This document shows positions 26,605-36,896 of a stretch of 64,000 nt of DNA, one piece after another. Within the stretch, counting starts at the first letter, position 1; every line of letters begins with the position of its first letter. Below the pieces are notes generated by a model. It saw only the letters and a list, made by a program, of their open reading frames with translations, searched no databases and was not told the origin of the DNA. The stretch comes from Vibrio sp. ED004 (lineage in GTDB: Bacteria; Pseudomonadota; Gammaproteobacteria; Enterobacterales; Vibrionaceae): contig NZ_CP066149.1 of assembly GCF_023206395.1 (NCBI RefSeq), positions 1,798,001 through 1,862,000 on the forward strand, written 5' to 3'. A program made the position numbers and the translations under genes.

Positions 26605-27510
26605 TTAGTTCTCATTAGCAACGGTCTTGTTTTTTGAGAACTTGATCTGTTGAATCACCAAACCAGCAATGATCAGTACCAAACCAAACAGTGTCGCGGG
26701 GTGGATTTCTTCGCCGATAATGGTTGAAAGTAGCATCAACGAGATAAATGGTGATGCGAAAATCAGGTTGCTGATACGGGCTGTGTTGTTGGTTAGCTTG
26801 AGTGCTGATAACCACAAGACAAAGGTAATACCCATCTCAAATAGGCCAACGTAAGTCACCGCCATCCAACCTTTTGCCGTGATTTTGCTAAAGCTTTCGC
26901 CCTCGTAAATGGTTAAACCAATCGCGAATGGCAACGCCACTAAGAATCCAAGCAGTACACCTACCACAGGGTCAGCCTTGTTTTTGGTGTTGAGAATCCA
27001 GTAGCCCGCCCAAAGTAGAGTTGAAAGTAGAGCTAATGCCACACCAAGTGGGCTATCGAACTGCATGCCTAACACGTCGCCTTTAGTGGCGATGACCACG
27101 ACACCTGCGTAGCTGAAGGTACACGCAATCCAATCTTGTTTACGAATCTTTTGTCCCAGAAAAACCGCTGCCATTAAAGTTAGGGTGATAGCCCAGCTGT
27201 AGTTAATCGCTTGAGCTTGAGAAGCGGGCAGTAGGTCGTATGCTTTGAAGAGAATCAGGTAGTAAGCCAATGGGTTAACCAAACCGAGCAGCAGGTAATA
27301 CCAAGGGTTTGAAAGAAACGTAGTACTTAGCTGAGAAAGCTTACCTTGAAAGGCGCAAACGGCGATCAGCGCAATCGACGACACAATACTGGCAATAGTC
27401 AGCATTTGAATCGGTGAAAACTCAGCAAGGGTCAGCTTAAAAGCAGTAGCGACCGTTGACCACAGTAGTACTGCGGAAAGACCAAAGCCCAAGGCACGAC
27501 GTTCGTTCAT
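26605..27510 (-). CDS. EamA/DMT-family membrane transporter
   Basis: A 301-residue inner-membrane protein with about ten hydrophobic segments in two EamA repeats (about 5-140 and 150-290), ending in a basic cytoplasmic tail (KFSKNKTVANEN). It is a drug/metabolite-superfamily transporter of unknown substrate and is not a close copy of the EamA protein at 22584-23462, so the two look like separate family members rather than a local duplication. The gene is convergent with yhiN and divergent from rmuC, with 138 bp to the rmuC start. Its own promoter must lie in that interval next to the LexA-type box. Confidence 0.87.
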   Translation of the reverse strand: MNERRALGFGLSAVLLWSTVATAFKLTLAEFSPIQMLTIASIVSSIALIAVCAFQGKLSQLSTTFLSNPWYYLLLGLVNPLAYYLILFKAYDLLPASQAQAINYSWAITLTLMAAVFLGQKIRKQDWIACTFSYAGVVVIATKGDVLGMQFDSPLGVALALLSTLLWAGYWILNTKNKADPVVGVLLGFLVALPFAIGLTIYEGESFSKITAKGWMAVTYVGLFEMGITFVLWLSALKLTNNTARISNLIFASPFISLMLLSTIIGEEIHPATLFGLVLIIAGLVIQQIKFSKNKTVANEN

Positions 27511-27581
27511 AGCAACTCATTCTAATTTGATGGGACAGAATACGGAGCGCTTAGTCTATCTGTCGAATTTTAATACGGCAA

Positions 27582-27599
27582 ACTGGACATTTATCCAGT
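27582..27599. promoter_or_regulatory. LexA-type SOS box before rmuC
   Basis: ACTGGACATTTATCCAGT is a perfect inverted repeat that fits the CTG-N10-CAG rule with the favoured outer bases (A before CTG, T-A after CAG). It ends 49 bases before the rmuC start, where it could cover the promoter. Confidence 0.65.
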
Positions 27600-27648
27600 A
27601 TCAAAATACCATTTAATGAGTTATTTCCAATTAGGCTAAATCATTATC

Positions 27649-29181
27649 ATGCAATGGATTATCGAACATCAGGCAACGCTTATTGCTGCAATTTCTGGCG
27701 CGCTCGTCAGTGGCGGTGTCGTGGGTTGGTGGGTTAAACAGAAGCTCTCTTTTCAGCAGCGATTGCTCGAGCAGCAACTAGAGTCCGATCGTTTGTTGCA
27801 TGAATCTCAGCAGTCTCAGCTCAAATCATCACTCGCAGAGGCGCAACAAGAACTTGATGAGTTGGATGACGACCGAGACAAGGCCGCATTCGAACTTAAG
27901 CAAGCGCACGGCAAGGTGATGGCTGCGATGGAGAAGCTTCGCTACTTTGAAGCGGTGAAGCAAGAGCGTCAGCAGTATGCCGATGAGATCAATGTGCTGA
28001 AAGACCATAAATCTGAATTGGAAGCCGAACTTCGCGAGCAAGAAGCAAGGCACGATCAGGAAAACCTCGCCAACAGTGAAAAGCTGCAACTGTTAGAGCA
28101 AGCGGAATCACGCTTGAAGCAACAGTTCGAGCATCTTGCTAATCAGCTGTTTGAAACCAAAACCGCTAAGGTTGACCAACAGAACAAGCAGAGCCTAGAA
28201 GGCTTGTTGTCGCCGTTGAGAGAACAATTAGAAGGGTTTAAGAAGCAGGTTAATGACAGCTTTAGCCAAGAAGCCAAAGAGCGCCACACCTTAGTGCATG
28301 AGCTGAAAAACCTGCAGCGTCTTAACGAAAGCATGACGCGTGAAGCGGTTAACCTGACTCAGGCGCTTAAGGGTGATAACAAGCAGCAAGGTAACTGGGG
28401 TGAGGTGGTGCTAGCGCGTGTGCTTGCTGAATCAGGCTTGCGAGAAGGGCATGAGTACCAAACCCAAGTGAACCTACAAAATGATGCGGGCAAGCGTTAT
28501 CAACCCGATGTAATAGTCCACCTGCCACAAGATAAGCAAGTGGTGGTGGATTCGAAGATGGCGTTGGTGGCGTTTGAACGTTATTTCAATGCTGAAACCG
28601 ATCAACAGCGTGATGCTGCACTGCGTGATCACTTGGTGTCATTGCGAGCACACATCAAAGGGCTGAGCCAGAAGGATTATCATCAACTTAAAGGCATCCA
28701 AAGCTTGGATTATGTGTTGATGTTTATTCCGGTCGAGCCTGCATTCCAAGTCGCTATTCAAGCCGACCCTAGCTTGGTGAAAGACGCGATGGAGCAAAAT
28801 ATCATCTTGGTCAGCCCTACGACCTTGCTGGTGGCACTGCGTACCATTGATAACCTGTGGCGTAATGAAAGGCAGAACCAGAACGCTCAAGTCATCGCAG
28901 AGCGTGCAAGTAAGCTTTACGACAAACTGCGTTTGTTTGTCGATGATATGGAAGGTCTTGGTAGTTCGTTAGATAGAGCCAACCAAAGCTATCAAGGTGC
29001 CATGAATAAGCTAGTAACAGGCCGTGGCAACGTGATTCGTCAGGCCGAAAGCTTCAAGCAACTCGGGGTTGAGGTGAAGAAACCTATCTCGATTGGTTTG
29101 GCCGAAATGGCGCAAAATGAGGCTTTTTCAGAAAATGCCTCCTTAGTAGAAAGACAACCCGCTGAGGATAAAGTAAACTAA
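27649..29181 (+). CDS. rmuC: DNA recombination protein RmuC
   Basis: RmuC limits inversions at short inverted repeats and is a predicted nuclease-like protein. The 510-residue sequence has an N-terminal membrane anchor (LIAAISGALVSGGVVGWWV), a long coiled coil (about 35-200, rich in Q, E, L) and the conserved C-terminal RmuC domain (from about 230: GNWGEVVLARVLAESGLREG, then PDVIVHLPQDKQVVVDSK with the putative catalytic acidic-lysine set). It starts the conserved rmuC-ubiE-ubiJ-ubiB-tat gene order. A LexA-type box upstream suggests DNA-damage control. The following ubiE begins about 68 bp downstream and may be partly cotranscribed. Confidence 0.95.
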   Translation: MQWIIEHQATLIAAISGALVSGGVVGWWVKQKLSFQQRLLEQQLESDRLLHESQQSQLKSSLAEAQQELDELDDDRDKAAFELKQAHGKVMAAMEKLRYFEAVKQERQQYADEINVLKDHKSELEAELREQEARHDQENLANSEKLQLLEQAESRLKQQFEHLANQLFETKTAKVDQQNKQSLEGLLSPLREQLEGFKKQVNDSFSQEAKERHTLVHELKNLQRLNESMTREAVNLTQALKGDNKQQGNWGEVVLARVLAESGLREGHEYQTQVNLQNDAGKRYQPDVIVHLPQDKQVVVDSKMALVAFERYFNAETDQQRDAALRDHLVSLRAHIKGLSQKDYHQLKGIQSLDYVLMFIPVEPAFQVAIQADPSLVKDAMEQNIILVSPTTLLVALRTIDNLWRNERQNQNAQVIAERASKLYDKLRLFVDDMEGLGSSLDRANQSYQGAMNKLVTGRGNVIRQAESFKQLGVEVKKPISIGLAEMAQNEAFSENASLVERQPAEDKVN

Positions 29182-29249
29182 TCGGCCGCAGCGCCTCTAA
29201 ACACGGAGCGTGCTGTCGATGAGAACTTACCATGGTAGATAACAGCATT

Positions 29250-30026
29250 ATGGACACAAGCGTGCAGACAAATTCAGCAGTAGAGTCAGAAACCACACAC
29301 TTTGGTTTCGAAACAGTCGCGAAAGACGAAAAAGTCGCGAAAGTAGCAGAGGTATTTCACTCTGTAGCCGCTAAATACGACATCATGAATGACTTAATGT
29401 CGGGTGGTGTTCACCGCTTGTGGAAGCGATTCACGATTGATTGCAGTGGCGTTCGCCCTGGTCAGCGTATCCTAGATCTTGGTGGTGGTACTGGCGACCT
29501 TACTGCGAAATTCTCGCGTATCGTTGGTGAAAAAGGCCACGTGGTTCTTGCTGATATCAACAATTCAATGCTGAATGTTGGCCGTGATAAGCTGCGTGAT
29601 AGCGGCATTGTTGGCAACGTACACTACGTACAAGCGAACGCTGAAGAACTGCCTTTCCCAGACAACTACTTCGATTGCATTACCATCAGCTTCTGTCTGC
29701 GTAACGTAACCGATAAAGACCAAGCGCTGCGTTCTATGTACCGCGTGCTTAAGCCGGGTGGCCGTCTGTTGGTTCTTGAGTTTTCTAAGCCAGTGCTTGA
29801 GCCACTATCAAAGGTTTACGATGCATACTCTTTCCACCTGTTGCCAAAAATGGGTGAGCTGATTGCTAACGATGCAGACAGCTACCGTTACCTTGCAGAA
29901 TCTATTCGTATGCACCCAAATCAAGAGACTTTGGAAGGCATGATGCAAGAAGCGGGCTTTGAAAATACAAAATACTTCAACCTAACGGGCGGCATTGTTG
30001 CGCTGCACCGCGGTTACAAGTTCTAG
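29250..30026 (+). CDS. ubiE: Ubiquinone/menaquinone biosynthesis C-methyltransferase UbiE
   Basis: UbiE carries out the C-methylation steps of ubiquinone and menaquinone synthesis. The SAM-binding [12 protein letters not shown] and the family blocks [13 protein letters not shown] and [15 protein letters not shown] are intact, and the C-terminus [12 protein letters not shown] is the family end. Start at 29250 (MDTSVQTN) is preferred from the known N-terminus of Vibrio UbiE; the frame also has an ATG at 29232 with GAG upstream, so the first six residues are uncertain. It lies between rmuC and ubiJ in the conserved ubiquinone operon. Confidence 0.95.
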   Translation: MDTSVQTNSAVESETTHFGFETVAKDEKVAKVAEVFHSVAAKYDIMNDLMSGGVHRLWKRFTIDCSGVRPGQRILDLGGGTGDLTAKFSRIVGEKGHVVLADINNSMLNVGRDKLRDSGIVGNVHYVQANAEELPFPDNYFDCITISFCLRNVTDKDQALRSMYRVLKPGGRLLVLEFSKPVLEPLSKVYDAYSFHLLPKMGELIANDADSYRYLAESIRMHPNQETLEGMMQEAGFENTKYFNLTGGIVALHRGYKF

Positions 30027-30124
30027 TCGATCTTGGTAGCAGGCTCGCTGAGCGTGCTAAACAATAAGAATAAAGATAGAACGGATAGGTTAAGGCTTAT
30101 CCGTTTTCAAAGGTAAGGACAGTC

Positions 30125-30730
30125 ATGCCATTTGATCCATTGGTAACCGCGGTTATTGAAACCTCTTTAAATACTTTCGTGAACGATGATCCAGCTTTGG
30201 TTCGTCGTTTGTCTCGTTTAAAGGGGCAGATCATTCAAGTCAATTTGAAAGAGTTGAATAAAACACTCACTTTCGTTTTCAGCCAACAGATTGATGTGTT
30301 GTCAGAATACGAAGGGCAGCCTGACTGCTACCTATCTTTGAACCTGTCGGTGTTACCTGAACTGCGTGAGCAATCGAACATCACCAAGCTGATCAAGCAA
30401 GATAAGCTGATCTTAGAAGGTGATATTCAACTGGCTCAGAAATTTGCTCAACTGATGACAGACTGCAAGCCAGACTTGGAAGAGTGGTTGTCTCGTGTGA
30501 CGGGTGATGTGGTTGCGCATACCTTGGTACAAGGCGTTAAGAATGTTGGCGGTCTTGTGGCTAAGCAAGCAACTAAGCATCAAAACCACCTTGCTCAGGT
30601 ATTAACTGAAGAGTGGAAGATTGCGCCAGCACCATTAGAAGTGGCGCATTTTTGCGATCAGGTTGATGACGTAAAAAGCTCAGCAGCACGCCTTGAAGCT
30701 AAGTTGAACGCTCTGTTGGAGAAAGCATGA
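30125..30730 (+). CDS. ubiJ: Ubiquinone biosynthesis accessory protein UbiJ (SCP2 domain)
   Basis: UbiJ is the lipid-binding accessory factor of the soluble ubiquinone-making complex in enterobacteria. The 201-residue protein has an SCP2-type lipid-binding domain (about 15-130) with the expected [13 protein letters not shown] strand and a C-terminal helical part ([12 protein letters not shown] type region near 180) resembling the UbiJ tail that contacts UbiK. Its stop overlaps the ubiB start (ATGA), so the two are coupled. Position between ubiE and ubiB is the standard one. Confidence 0.93.
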   Translation: MPFDPLVTAVIETSLNTFVNDDPALVRRLSRLKGQIIQVNLKELNKTLTFVFSQQIDVLSEYEGQPDCYLSLNLSVLPELREQSNITKLIKQDKLILEGDIQLAQKFAQLMTDCKPDLEEWLSRVTGDVVAHTLVQGVKNVGGLVAKQATKHQNHLAQVLTEEWKIAPAPLEVAHFCDQVDDVKSSAARLEAKLNALLEKA

Positions 30731-32361
30731 CCCCAACAGAACTGAAACGTCTTTATCATATTATCAAGGTACAGTTGGAATATGGCCTTGATGAATTGAT
30801 GCCAGAGCACCAATTGACCAAAGCCCCTTTATTGGCGCGAAAGTCTCTGTTTTGGCTTAAAAATAAGCATCAAGATAAAGAGTTGGGTCATCGCTTACGT
30901 CTCGCGCTGCAAGAACTTGGCCCTGTGTGGATCAAGTTTGGGCAGATGATGTCGACACGTCGCGATCTGTTCCCTCCTCATATCGCGGATCAGCTGGCGC
31001 TGTTGCAAGACCAAGTTGCACCATTTGATGGTGAACTGGCTAAGCAAGATATGGAAAAGGCGCTCGGTGGCAGCTTAGATAACTGGTTTACCGACTTTGA
31101 TATCGAGCCTCTGGCTTCTGCTTCTATCGCTCAGGTGCATACTGCGAAACTCAAAGAGAGTGGCCGTGAGATTGTTCTCAAGGTAATTCGCCCTGATATT
31201 CGCCCGGTGATTGATGCAGATCTAAAACTGATGCACCGAATGGCGCGTATAGTCGCTAAGTCGCTTCCTGAAGCACGTCGTTTGAAACCTGTTGAAGTCG
31301 TTCACGAGTACGAGAAAACCTTACTGGATGAACTAGACCTGCGCCGTGAGGCGGCCAATGCGATTCAACTGCGACGTAATTTTGAAGGCAGTGAAGAGCT
31401 GTATGTTCCAGAGGTTATCCCTGATTTAAGCAGTGAAACCTTGATGGTGTCTGAACGAATCTATGGTATTCAGGTTTCAGATATTGAAACGCTAAACGCC
31501 AACGGTACTAACATGAAATTGCTGGCCGAACGTGGTGTGACGGTATTCTTCACCCAAGTGTTCCGTGATAGCTTTTTCCATGCAGACATGCACCCTGGCA
31601 ACGTATTCGTTAACCCAGAAAACCCAGATAACCCGCAGTGGATAGGTTTGGATTGTGGCATTGTCGGCACGCTCAACAGCGAAGATAAGCGTTATTTAGC
31701 AGAGAACCTGCTGGCTTTCTTCAACCGAGATTACCGTAAAGTCGCCGAGCTGCACGTTGATTCGGGATGGGTGCCACACGACACCAACGTCAACGACTTT
31801 GAGTTCGCGATTCGCATGGTGTGTGAACCCATTTTTGCAAAACCACTTGGCGAGATCTCATTTGGCCATGTGTTGCTAAACTTATTTAATACAGCAAGAC
31901 GTTTCAACATGGAGGTTCAACCTCAGTTGGTGCTTCTACAGAAGACCTTGTTGTATGTGGAAGGCCTAGGTCGCCAGTTGTATCCACAGCTTGATTTGTG
32001 GGCAACGGCTAAGCCTTTCCTTGAAACCTGGATGATGAATCAGGTGGGGCCGCAAGCTGTGATCAACGCAGTAAAAGAGCGCGCACCATTCTGGGCAGAA
32101 AAACTGCCAGAGCTGCCAGAGCTACTTTATGACAGCTTGCGCCAAGGTAAAGCGATGAACCATAGAATGGATCAGCTTTATCAAGGCTATAGAGATAGTA
32201 AGCGCCAACAAGCAACTGGAAAGTTTTTGTTTGGTGTTGGAGCCACTTTAGTCGTATGCTCCGCAATATTAGTTTCAAGCCCTTATGAGCAGCTATCTAT
32301 GGGCTGTGGCATCGCAGGTGTCACATTTTGGTTGCTTAGTTGGCGAGCTTACCGTCGTTAG
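30727..32361 (+). CDS. ubiB: Ubiquinone biosynthesis regulatory protein kinase-like UbiB
   Basis: UbiB is an atypical kinase-like ATPase of the ABC1/ADCK family that supports ubiquinone production at the membrane. The 544-residue protein shows the family's KxGQ motif ([16 protein letters not shown], about 79-94), the alanine-rich nucleotide loop ([10 protein letters not shown]), the catalytic-loop region with [11 protein letters not shown], and the metal-binding D-C-G (GLDCGIVG). Two C-terminal membrane segments ([19 protein letters not shown] and [13 protein letters not shown]) anchor it. It overlaps ubiJ by 4 bp and precedes tatA by 54 bp. Confidence 0.96.
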   Translation: MTPTELKRLYHIIKVQLEYGLDELMPEHQLTKAPLLARKSLFWLKNKHQDKELGHRLRLALQELGPVWIKFGQMMSTRRDLFPPHIADQLALLQDQVAPFDGELAKQDMEKALGGSLDNWFTDFDIEPLASASIAQVHTAKLKESGREIVLKVIRPDIRPVIDADLKLMHRMARIVAKSLPEARRLKPVEVVHEYEKTLLDELDLRREAANAIQLRRNFEGSEELYVPEVIPDLSSETLMVSERIYGIQVSDIETLNANGTNMKLLAERGVTVFFTQVFRDSFFHADMHPGNVFVNPENPDNPQWIGLDCGIVGTLNSEDKRYLAENLLAFFNRDYRKVAELHVDSGWVPHDTNVNDFEFAIRMVCEPIFAKPLGEISFGHVLLNLFNTARRFNMEVQPQLVLLQKTLLYVEGLGRQLYPQLDLWATAKPFLETWMMNQVGPQAVINAVKERAPFWAEKLPELPELLYDSLRQGKAMNHRMDQLYQGYRDSKRQQATGKFLFGVGATLVVCSAILVSSPYEQLSMGCGIAGVTFWLLSWRAYRR

Positions 32362-32415
32362 ACAGTAGACTCTCTTAATATTTTTTATGTGTAGACAGAC
32401 CCGAGGACAATGACA

Positions 32416-32658
32416 ATGGGTGGTATCAGTATTTGGCAACTTCTAATCATTGCTGTAATTGTAATTTTGCTATTCGGAACAAAGAAACTGCGCGGCATGG
32501 GTGGTGACTTAGGTTCAGCGGTTAAAGGCTTCAAAAAAGCGATGAGCGATGAAGACAAGCCTGCAGATAAGAAAGATGCAGACTTCGAACCAAAGAATAT
32601 TGAACAGCAGAAGACAGAAGCGACTGCTGAAACAAAGAAAGACAAAGAGCAGGCGTAA
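32416..32658 (+). CDS. tatA: Sec-independent protein translocase subunit TatA
   Basis: TatA oligomerises to form the path for folded proteins across the inner membrane. The protein begins [16 protein letters not shown], identical in pattern to E. coli TatA: membrane helix (about 3-20), the F-G hinge ([12 protein letters not shown]), an amphipathic helix (about 24-45) and a charged, low-complexity tail. Start at 32416 is preferred; the ATG two codons earlier would lie too near the AGGA. The protein has 80 residues. Together with tatB and tatC, it forms the complete translocase operon behind ubiB. Confidence 0.95.
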   Translation: MGGISIWQLLIIAVIVILLFGTKKLRGMGGDLGSAVKGFKKAMSDEDKPADKKDADFEPKNIEQQKTEATAETKKDKEQA

Positions 32659-32661
32659 ATC

Positions 32662-33069
32662 GTGTTTGATATCGGTTTTTGGGAACTGGTATTAATATCT
32701 GTCGTTGGGTTAGTGGTTCTAGGCCCTGAGCGTTTGCCTGTTGCGATTCGCAGCGTATCCAAGTTTGTGGGTGCAGCGAAAAGTATGGCAAACAGTGTGA
32801 AAGATGAACTTTCTCACGAGCTTAAGGTGCAAGAGCTACAAGAAAACCTACGTAAGGCGGAACAAATGGGTATGGAAGATTTATCTCCAGACCTTAAAGC
32901 GTCAGTCGATGAACTTAAGCAGGCCGCTGCTGAGGTTCAACGCCCGTATGCTAAGCCTGAGTCTGATAAGCCAAGTGAGACTAAACCTAGTGTCACGGAA
33001 ACTGCTGAGCCTGAAACCAATCAGACTAGCAGCGAAGCTTCAGCACCGTCAGATAAGAAAGCCGAATAG
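32662..33069 (+). CDS. tatB: Sec-independent protein translocase subunit TatB
   Basis: TatB, with TatC, recognises twin-arginine signal peptides. The 135-residue protein starts at GTG three bases after the tatA stop and reads [26 protein letters not shown], the TatB signature, with the membrane helix at about 5-22 and the G-P-E-R-L-P hinge. A long amphipathic helix follows, then a proline/lysine/serine-rich acidic tail. Tight spacing implies coupling to tatA. Normal length for the family. Confidence 0.95.
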   Translation: MFDIGFWELVLISVVGLVVLGPERLPVAIRSVSKFVGAAKSMANSVKDELSHELKVQELQENLRKAEQMGMEDLSPDLKASVDELKQAAAEVQRPYAKPESDKPSETKPSVTETAEPETNQTSSEASAPSDKKAE

Positions 33070-33217
33070 TCTCGCAAGGAGGAGTCGTCTGATACCTAAG
33101 TAGCTAGATATTTAAATAGACAACTATTTAAATAGATAACTATTCAAGTGGATACCAATTCAATTGGATAGATAGGTGCGCGGCTCCTTTTCGATCTTCC
33201 TGTTTAAGAGGTTTGAC

Positions 33218-33970
33218 ATGTCTTCGACTGAGCAGACACAGCCTTTAATTAGCCACCTTCTGGAACTACGTAATCGCCTATTGCGCGCGATTGTCGCGGT
33301 TCTGGTTGTGTTTATCGGGCTAATTTATTTTGCTAATGATATTTATGAATTCGTATCAGCACCTTTAGTAGATCGTCTACCTGAAGGGGCGACGATGATC
33401 GCAACGGATGTTGCATCGCCATTTTTCACACCACTGAAATTAACCTTAATCGCGTCTATTTTTGTCGCGGTGCCGTTTATTTTGTATCAGGTGTGGGCGT
33501 TTGTTGCTCCGGGTTTATACAAGCATGAGAAGCGCTTGATCATGCCGCTTTTGGCATCAAGTTCTTTGCTGTTTTACTGTGGTGTAGCGTTTGCTTACTT
33601 CGTGGTATTCCCGCTGGTATTTAGCTTCTTCACAGCTATCTCTTTGGGGCAGGTAGAGTTCGCAACAGACATATCGAGCTATCTCGATTTTGTACTCGCG
33701 CTGTTCTTTGCGTTTGGTATTGCTTTTGAAGTGCCTGTCGCGATTATCTTGTTGTGTTGGACTGGAGCGACAACGCCGAAGGCTTTATCTGAAAAGCGTC
33801 CTTACATTGTCGTGGGTGCTTTCATCATCGGTATGATGCTGACACCACCAGATATGATCTCACAAACACTGTTGGCGATTCCAATGTGTATTCTGTTTGA
33901 GATTGGTCTGTTCTTTGCGCGCTTCTATGTGCGTAAGCCAGATGCTGACGAAGAAGAAGCCGAGTCTTGA
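33218..33970 (+). CDS. tatC: Sec-independent protein translocase subunit TatC
   Basis: TatC is the six-helix membrane receptor for twin-arginine signal peptides. Start at 33218 ([22 protein letters not shown]) has AGAGG upstream and gives the normal 250 residues; the open frame extends 14 codons further upstream without family support. Family marks: [14 protein letters not shown] at the N-terminus, the periplasmic P48-like LVDRLPEGA loop, FxFGxxFExPV ([12 protein letters not shown]) and the tail [15 protein letters not shown]. It ends the tatABC set and runs into a strong palindromic terminator. Confidence 0.96.
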   Translation: MSSTEQTQPLISHLLELRNRLLRAIVAVLVVFIGLIYFANDIYEFVSAPLVDRLPEGATMIATDVASPFFTPLKLTLIASIFVAVPFILYQVWAFVAPGLYKHEKRLIMPLLASSSLLFYCGVAFAYFVVFPLVFSFFTAISLGQVEFATDISSYLDFVLALFFAFGIAFEVPVAIILLCWTGATTPKALSEKRPYIVVGAFIIGMMLTPPDMISQTLLAIPMCILFEIGLFFARFYVRKPDADEEEAES

Positions 33971-34020
33971 TTCGCAAGATTCTTTGAGCGCACGTTCGAG
34001 CGTGTTTTAAAGCAAAAATC

Positions 34021-34061
34021 ACATAATAAAAAAGCGGCCTTAGGCCGCTTTTTTATTATGT
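34021..34061. terminator. 41-bp perfect palindrome, bidirectional terminator after tatC
   Basis: Two 20-base arms around a single T, reading A-rich, then AAAGCGGCCT, T, AGGCCGCTTT, then T-rich. The GC core with flanking A and T runs serves as a terminator on both strands, separating tatC from the convergent small gene. Confidence 0.93.
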
Positions 34062-34065
34062 CCGT

Positions 34066-34182
34066 TTATCGAATCTTTAACTGATAGCCACAGTTCTGAC
34101 ATATATAGAGCTCTTTAATGCCCAAAATTTTATGCCATAGGGTTCGATGCTGACGTTGTAAGTGTTGTGAATGGTCACACAT
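34066..34182 (-). CDS. Small zinc-ribbon-like protein, 38 residues
   Basis: A short gene with a very good ribosome-binding site (GGAGGTAG eight bases before ATG). The product reads MCDHSQHLQRQHRTLW, then HKILGIKELYICQNCGYQLKIR. Two Cys/His pairs, C2-x-H4 and C-x-x-C (CQNC), followed by GY, look like half of a zinc ribbon, and the protein is strongly basic. It ends five bases from the shared terminator. I do not know a named family; small CxxC proteins of this sort often bind zinc and nucleic acid. The coding call rests on the start signals, metal-ligand pattern and compact fit between two terminators/genes. Confidence 0.65.
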   Translation of the reverse strand: MCDHSQHLQRQHRTLWHKILGIKELYICQNCGYQLKIR

Positions 34183-34184
34183 AA

Positions 34185-34212
34185 TCAACTACCTCCATAT
34201 GCAGGTAGTTGA
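34185..34212 (-). promoter_or_regulatory. Hairpin that sequesters the ribosome-binding site of the 38-residue gene
   Basis: TCAACTACCT, eight bases, AGGTAGTTGA: a perfect 10-bp stem immediately before the small gene. On the gene's strand the second arm holds the GGAGGT ribosome-binding site, so folding would hide it. A TATAGT -10-like element lies directly upstream (34214-34219); if it is the real promoter, transcription would begin inside the hairpin and the control would be lost, so the promoter must be mapped. Confidence 0.55.
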
Positions 34213-34285
34213 TACTATACACATCACTTTGTTTTAACAAATAAATCGGCTATAAATTCATAAAATTATCTTATTAATAGATTTA

Positions 34286-35047
34286 TCATAAATTAAACAA
34301 TGACTTAGCATTTGTCGTGGTTATGTTTTCGACTTCTTCAAGGGTAATTCCACGCAGTTCGGCGATGCGCTTTGCGACCAATTCTGTGTAAGCAGGCTCA
34401 TTGCGTTTGCCGCGATTTGGCGTCGGTGCCAAGTAGGGACAATCTGTTTCTAGGATGACGTAGTTCATATCCAGATGTGGGATCACTTTATCCATCCCTG
34501 AATTCTTAAAGGTCGAAACACCACCTAATCCAAGATGAAAGCCGAGCGCGTTGATCGCTTGAGCTTCTTCTAAGCTGCTGCCAAAACAGTGGAATACGCC
34601 ACGTAAGCTGCCATCTTGCTCTTGTTTCAGTAGCTCAAGTGTCTCTTCAATGGAGTCGCGCGTGTGGATCACCACGGGTAGATCGAGCTCTTTTGCCCAC
34701 TGTAACTGAGTCACAAACGCCATCTCTTGTTCAGCCTTGAAGGTTTTATCCCAGTACAAGTCGATACCAATCTCACCCACGGCGATAAAGTCATGCTTAT
34801 CAAACCAAGCTCGAATGGTTTTGAGGGTTTGTTCGATATTCGCATCCACATAACAAGGGTGTAAGCCCATCATTGAACGGCACACATCAGGAAACTGAGC
34901 TTCCGTCGCTAACATTGGTTCGATAGATTCTAAATCGATGTTCGGCAATAGAATGGTATCAATCCCTTGATCCAGTGCACGTTGCACAACTTGTTCGCGG
35001 TCTTCATCGAATTCGCTCGCGTAAATATGAGCATGGGTGTCGATCAT
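34286..35047 (-). CDS. tatD: TatD-family metal-dependent deoxyribonuclease
   Basis: A 253-residue TatD-family hydrolase: N-terminal metal site DTHAHIYASEFD (HxH), the middle EIGIDLYWD with the bridging glutamate, VVIHTRDS and FHCFGSS with metal histidines, and the late ETDCPYLAPTPNRGKRNEP with the catalytic aspartate. These mark a two-metal 3'-5' exonuclease/DNase. It lies near tatABC as in E. coli but in the opposite direction here and separated by the small gene, so it is not part of the tat operon. YcfH and YjjV paralogues are alternatives; context favours TatD. The start ATG and length agree with the family. Confidence 0.88.
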   Translation of the reverse strand: MIDTHAHIYASEFDEDREQVVQRALDQGIDTILLPNIDLESIEPMLATEAQFPDVCRSMMGLHPCYVDANIEQTLKTIRAWFDKHDFIAVGEIGIDLYWDKTFKAEQEMAFVTQLQWAKELDLPVVIHTRDSIEETLELLKQEQDGSLRGVFHCFGSSLEEAQAINALGFHLGLGGVSTFKNSGMDKVIPHLDMNYVILETDCPYLAPTPNRGKRNEPAYTELVAKRIAELRGITLEEVENITTTNAKSLFNL

Positions 35048-35204
35048 TGTTTTGTCCTGAAAGCGGTCTTTACGGAGTTGTCATGAGTATACGGCAGTGT
35101 GAGGAGAAGGTCATTTTTTGCCATTTATCCCTGTTTTTGAGTGGGTTTCATATTTTACTGCTAGCGTCCTGAGCCATCAGTGATATGCTTTTGCCTGTAT
35201 TTAG

Positions 35205-36299
<1,095 letters not shown>

Positions 36300-36327
36300 T
36301 CGTGTAGAGTTCACTTAAGTGATCAGT

Positions 36328-36358
36328 AAAGGGTTGGCCATTGTGCCAGCCCTTTTGT
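36328..36358 (+). terminator. Terminator after hemB
   Basis: AAAGGGTTGGC, loop CATTGT, GCCAGCCCTTT (one G-T pair) followed by T-rich sequence, just before the acetyltransferase start. Confidence 0.85.
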
Positions 36359-36375
36359 TTATAAGGATGAATAAG

Positions 36376-36810
36376 ATGTCAGTTGTCGTGCGTGAAGGTT
36401 CGTTAGAAGAAGTGGTGTCTGTGGTCGAGCAGATCTCTGAGTTCGCTAAAAAAGAGAGTGTCGCTTCTCTTTCAGAGCGGCTGGTAGGGAAAAAGAACCT
36501 TATCTTAGTGGCCGAAGAAGCTGACGTGCTGCTCGGTTTTAAGATCGGCTATGAATTGGATCAAGATACTTTTTACAGCTGGTTTGGTGGCGTGTCACCG
36601 CTCGCGAGGAACAAAGGCGTTGCACAGGCGCAATTAGACGTTCAGGAACAGTGGGCGAAAGAGCAGGGCTACAGACAGTTAAAGGTTAAGTCTCGTAACC
36701 AGTTCCCTGCAATGTTGCGCCTGTTATTGAGAAACGGTTACCTAATCGAAAAATTTGAAGAAAAAGAAGACATTAATGACCATAGAATCCATTTTTTGAA
36801 GCAAATTTAA
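36376..36810 (+). CDS. GNAT-family N-acetyltransferase
   Basis: A 144-residue member of the GNAT fold. Start at ATG 36376 with AAGGA upstream is chosen; an earlier ATG at 36367 and a long upstream extension lie within the hemB terminator. Family pattern: strand with LVAEEADVLLGFKIGYEL, then the acetyl-CoA loop region GGVSPLARNKGVAQAQL (a variant of Q/RxxGxG/A) and the C-terminal QLKVKSRNQFPAMLRLLLRNGY. The substrate is unknown. It stands alone between hemB and ryhB; downstream of it the Fur-controlled ryhB promoter begins within 30 bp. Confidence 0.85.
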   Translation: MSVVVREGSLEEVVSVVEQISEFAKKESVASLSERLVGKKNLILVAEEADVLLGFKIGYELDQDTFYSWFGGVSPLARNKGVAQAQLDVQEQWAKEQGYRQLKVKSRNQFPAMLRLLLRNGYLIEKFEEKEDINDHRIHFLKQI

Positions 36811-36836
36811 ACACTGCTGTTAACGGTTTATAAATT

Positions 36837-36891
36837 AAATGAGATTTATTATCATTTAAGTGTTGACTATTAAATGAGAATCATTATTATT
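36837..36891 (+). promoter_or_regulatory. Fur operators and promoter of ryhB
   Basis: Two iron-box-like palindromes: AAATGA...TCATTT at 36837-36857, and AGAATCATTATTATT at 36877-36891. The latter lies inside a promoter with TTGACT (36863-36868) and TATTAT (36885-36890), spacer 16. Fur bound here would block initiation when iron is plentiful. The second box shares 15 identical bases with the one at 21899-21913. Confidence 0.85.
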
Positions 36892-36896
36892 AACTT

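Noticed and set aside
22584..27510. Tandem duplication of EamA transporters
   Set aside because: The two transporters share only family-level features, and several unrelated genes separate them.
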